Assembly: GCA_022704725.1 (NCBI GenBank)
Contig: JAKJFV010000054.1
Span: forward strand, 1-8,537
From: Spirochaetota bacterium
Lineage (GTDB): Bacteria; Spirochaetota; Spirochaetia; Treponematales; Treponemataceae
DNA length: 8,537 bases
Direction of reading: 5' to 3'
Positions within the stretch are counted from its first letter, which is position 1, and each line of letters starts with the position of its first letter. Positions 7,098 through 8,537 of this stretch are shown in pieces. The translations under genes were made by a program, and so were the position numbers. The notes under the pieces are model-generated. The model was given only the letters and a program-made list of their open reading frames with translations. It was not told the DNA's origin and made no database searches.

Positions 7098-8081
7098 ATG
7101 ACAGATAACAAAGCAGCAGGCTCATTTCCTGCCGAAAACAAAAAACAGAATATTGAAGACACCGCAAACAACATGCCTGAACAGCCGCCGATCGGCGCTA
7201 AAACAGCACTTGTTGCCATAGTAGGGCGCCCGTCTTCCGGGAAGTCCACGTTTTTAAACACTGCAAGCGGAGAAAAAATTTCTATTGTTTCCCCCATGCC
7301 TCAGACAACTCGAAATGCCGTGCGCGGTATTGTAAATACTTCACTTGGACAGCTTGTGTTTATTGATACTCCCGGTTACCACGATTCGGAAAAGAAATTC
7401 AACCTGAAACTTAAGGGCATCACCTCTGAACAGCTTAATACAGCCGATGCGGTTCTTTACATAATCGATGCAACGCGCACTCCTGGAGAAGAAGAAGAAA
7501 TGACTGCGGAACTTGTCAGACCCTATAGTGCAAAGACAGTTGTAGCCGTTAACAAGATTGACCTCAAAGAAGCCCGACCTGCTGCTTCACGTATTTTTAT
7601 TGCTAAGCAGTTTCCGTCCATTCCTGCAAGCCGCGTTATAGACATTTCAGCAGAAGAAGACAAAAATATTAACGATGTTCTTAAAGCTCTCTACGACCTT
7701 TCTCCCGATGGGGAAAAAATGTATCCTGAAGAATTTTATACGGATCAGGAAGTTGATTTTCGTATTGCAGAAATTGTACGGGAACAGGCAATCATGAGGC
7801 TCCGCGATGAGATTCCTCATGCAATTTATGTTGATATTTCCGACATGGAATGGAAAAAACCGGGAAAAGAACTTTGGGTTAGAGCCTTTCTTGTTGTAGA
7901 GCGGGAAAGTCAAAAAGGCATGGTTATTGGTAAGGGCGCTGCGATGATTAAGACTATCAGGGTAGAGTCAATTAAGGCCCTGCGAAAGATTTTTTCATAT
8001 AGAATAGATTTAGATTTACAGGTTAAGGTTAATAAAAACTGGCGCCAGAAAGATCCGGTGCTGGCAAAGATTTTTAAATAG
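7098..8081 (+). CDS. era: GTPase Era (ribosome small-subunit maturation)
   Basis: Cytoplasmic GTP-binding protein that binds the 3' end of 16S rRNA and assists 30S assembly. The 327 residues contain all G motifs: G1 GRPSSGKS (43-50; most Era proteins have GRPNVGKS), G2 PQTTRN (68-73), G3 DTPG (90-93), G4 NKID (152-155) and G5 SAE (184-186). The C-terminal KH domain has EIPHAIYVDI (238-247) leading into it, VIGKGA (276-281) as the GxxG loop, and VKVNKNWR near the end. The first 33 or so residues are a polar, Gln/Asn/Glu-rich extension before the P-loop domain. No SD supports ATG 7098; M26 (codon at 7173) is an alternative start, also without an SD, and would give a length closer to the usual about 300. 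It is divergent from the minus-strand RNA and convergent with rpiA, so it is likely monocistronic. Confidence 0.96.
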   Translation: MTDNKAAGSFPAENKKQNIEDTANNMPEQPPIGAKTALVAIVGRPSSGKSTFLNTASGEKISIVSPMPQTTRNAVRGIVNTSLGQLVFIDTPGYHDSEKKFNLKLKGITSEQLNTADAVLYIIDATRTPGEEEEMTAELVRPYSAKTVVAVNKIDLKEARPAASRIFIAKQFPSIPASRVIDISAEEDKNINDVLKALYDLSPDGEKMYPEEFYTDQEVDFRIAEIVREQAIMRLRDEIPHAIYVDISDMEWKKPGKELWVRAFLVVERESQKGMVIGKGAAMIKTIRVESIKALRKIFSYRIDLDLQVKVNKNWRQKDPVLAKIFK

Positions 8082-8086
8082 TAAAA

Positions 8087-8128
8087 GCTCCGGACAATGA
8101 AGTGTACTTCAAAACCGGAGCCTTTATC
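8087..8128. terminator. Bidirectional terminator between convergent era and rpiA
   Basis: GCTCCGG (8087-8093) pairs with CCGGAGC (8115-8121), enclosing a second small stem GAAG/CTTC with a TGTA loop (8099-8110). The plus strand continues CTTTAT after the stem; the minus strand continues TTTTACTATTT. It begins 6 nt after the era stop and lies 34 nt beyond the rpiA stop, so it can serve both genes. Confidence 0.8.
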
Positions 8129-8154
8129 AGTTCAAAGAAACTGAGAATAAGACC

Positions 8155-8537
8155 TTAGTCTCTAATGCTAATGCTTCCGTCTGCGTGAGCAGTCATGACA
8201 AGCGGCCGTTTTTTTGTAAAAAAACCGTTTTCGACAACGCCTGCAATCATATTTAGTTCGTCTTCCATTTTAACAGGATCTACACTGATATGAGCCGGCC
8301 ACAGGACATCGAGAATAAGGTTGCCGTTGTCGGTTACTACAGGACCTGCTTTTTTTACGCCTTCTCTTAGAGTGCATGAGGCGCCTTTTTGCTCTATCTG
8401 CTTCATAACGGATACACGCGCTTCCCCGATTATTTCAACCGGAAGAGGAAAACTGTGTCCGAGCGATGAAACAAGTTTAGATTCATCTGCAATCACAACG
8501 AAAACTGAAGCGCTGTATTCAACAATCTTCTCTCTCA
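8155..8537 (-). CDS. rpiA: Ribose-5-phosphate isomerase A, C-terminal 126 residues (N-terminus outside the window)
   Basis: Interconverts ribose-5-phosphate and ribulose-5-phosphate in the pentose phosphate pathway. The reading frame stays open to the right edge and begins in the window with REKIVEY; the Glu of this REK corresponds to the catalytic base E103 of the E. coli enzyme, while the Asp and Lys active-site residues lie outside. Further family motifs are VIADESKLV, FPLPVEII, VTDNGNLILDV and the C-terminal NMIAGVVENGFF. GTG 8496 inside VVIADESK is not a real start, because conserved sequence continues upstream of it. The family is about 220-240 residues long, so roughly the C-terminal half is seen, and its end is normal. 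Confidence 0.95.
   Translation of the reverse strand, partial: REKIVEYSASVFVVIADESKLVSSLGHSFPLPVEIIGEARVSVMKQIEQKGASCTLREGVKKAGPVVTDNGNLILDVLWPAHISVDPVKMEDELNMIAGVVENGFFTKKRPLVMTAHADGSISIRD

Noticed and set aside
8155..8496. Starting rpiA at the internal GTG 8496
   Set aside because: Conserved RpiA sequence (REKIVEYSASVFV) continues in frame upstream to the window edge, so this GTG encodes an internal Val.
1..8537. CRISPR arrays, insertion sequences, tRNA genes or prophage genes
   Set aside because: No regularly spaced repeats, transposase-like frames, terminal inverted repeats or tRNA cloverleaf patterns were seen on either strand.

Overview
The window looks like a chromosomal piece of a spirochaete, most likely a Treponema or close relative. 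This rests on overall protein character (an Era with the P-loop GRPSSGKS, a very large cytoplasmic GH13 protein next to malQ) and moderate GC content. It is a judgement from recognition, not from a database search.

Layout. Minus strand, positions 1-6602: three genes read leftwards, a PflX-type radical SAM protein (6602-5577), malQ (5490-3508) and a giant GH13 alpha-amylase-family protein (3508 to the left edge). malQ and the GH13 gene overlap by one base (TAATG), so they are very probably co-translated and together handle alpha-1,4-glucans or maltodextrins inside the cell. The GH13 reading frame is broken by an apparent one-base deletion near 235-241. The expected C-terminal sequence continues in the neighbouring frame for 79 codons up to the window edge, so the 1112-residue open frame ends in about 20 spurious residues.

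Positions 6603-7097 hold no convincing ordinary protein gene. On the minus strand I see a candidate promoter, a hairpin-rich stretch of about 340 nt whose 5' and 3' ends can pair, two tiny overlapping 15-codon ORFs with Shine-Dalgarno (SD) sequences, and a strong intrinsic terminator ending only 28 nt before the radical SAM start codon. This is the least explained part of the window: either a free-standing small RNA or an attenuator-type leader of the radical SAM gene.

Plus strand, 7098-8081: era, the ribosome-assembly GTPase. Neither era nor the radical SAM gene has a visible SD, and both have a -10-like hexamer exactly 7 nt before the ATG, suggesting leaderless mRNAs. Era converges on rpiA (minus strand, running off the right edge), and a bidirectional hairpin terminator lies between them.

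Main points of interest: the frameshift in the GH13 gene; the GH13 catalytic His replaced by Pro (NNPDE, as in GlgE-type enzymes); a DPE2-like insertion in MalQ; and the unexplained structured RNA region with paired mini-ORFs.
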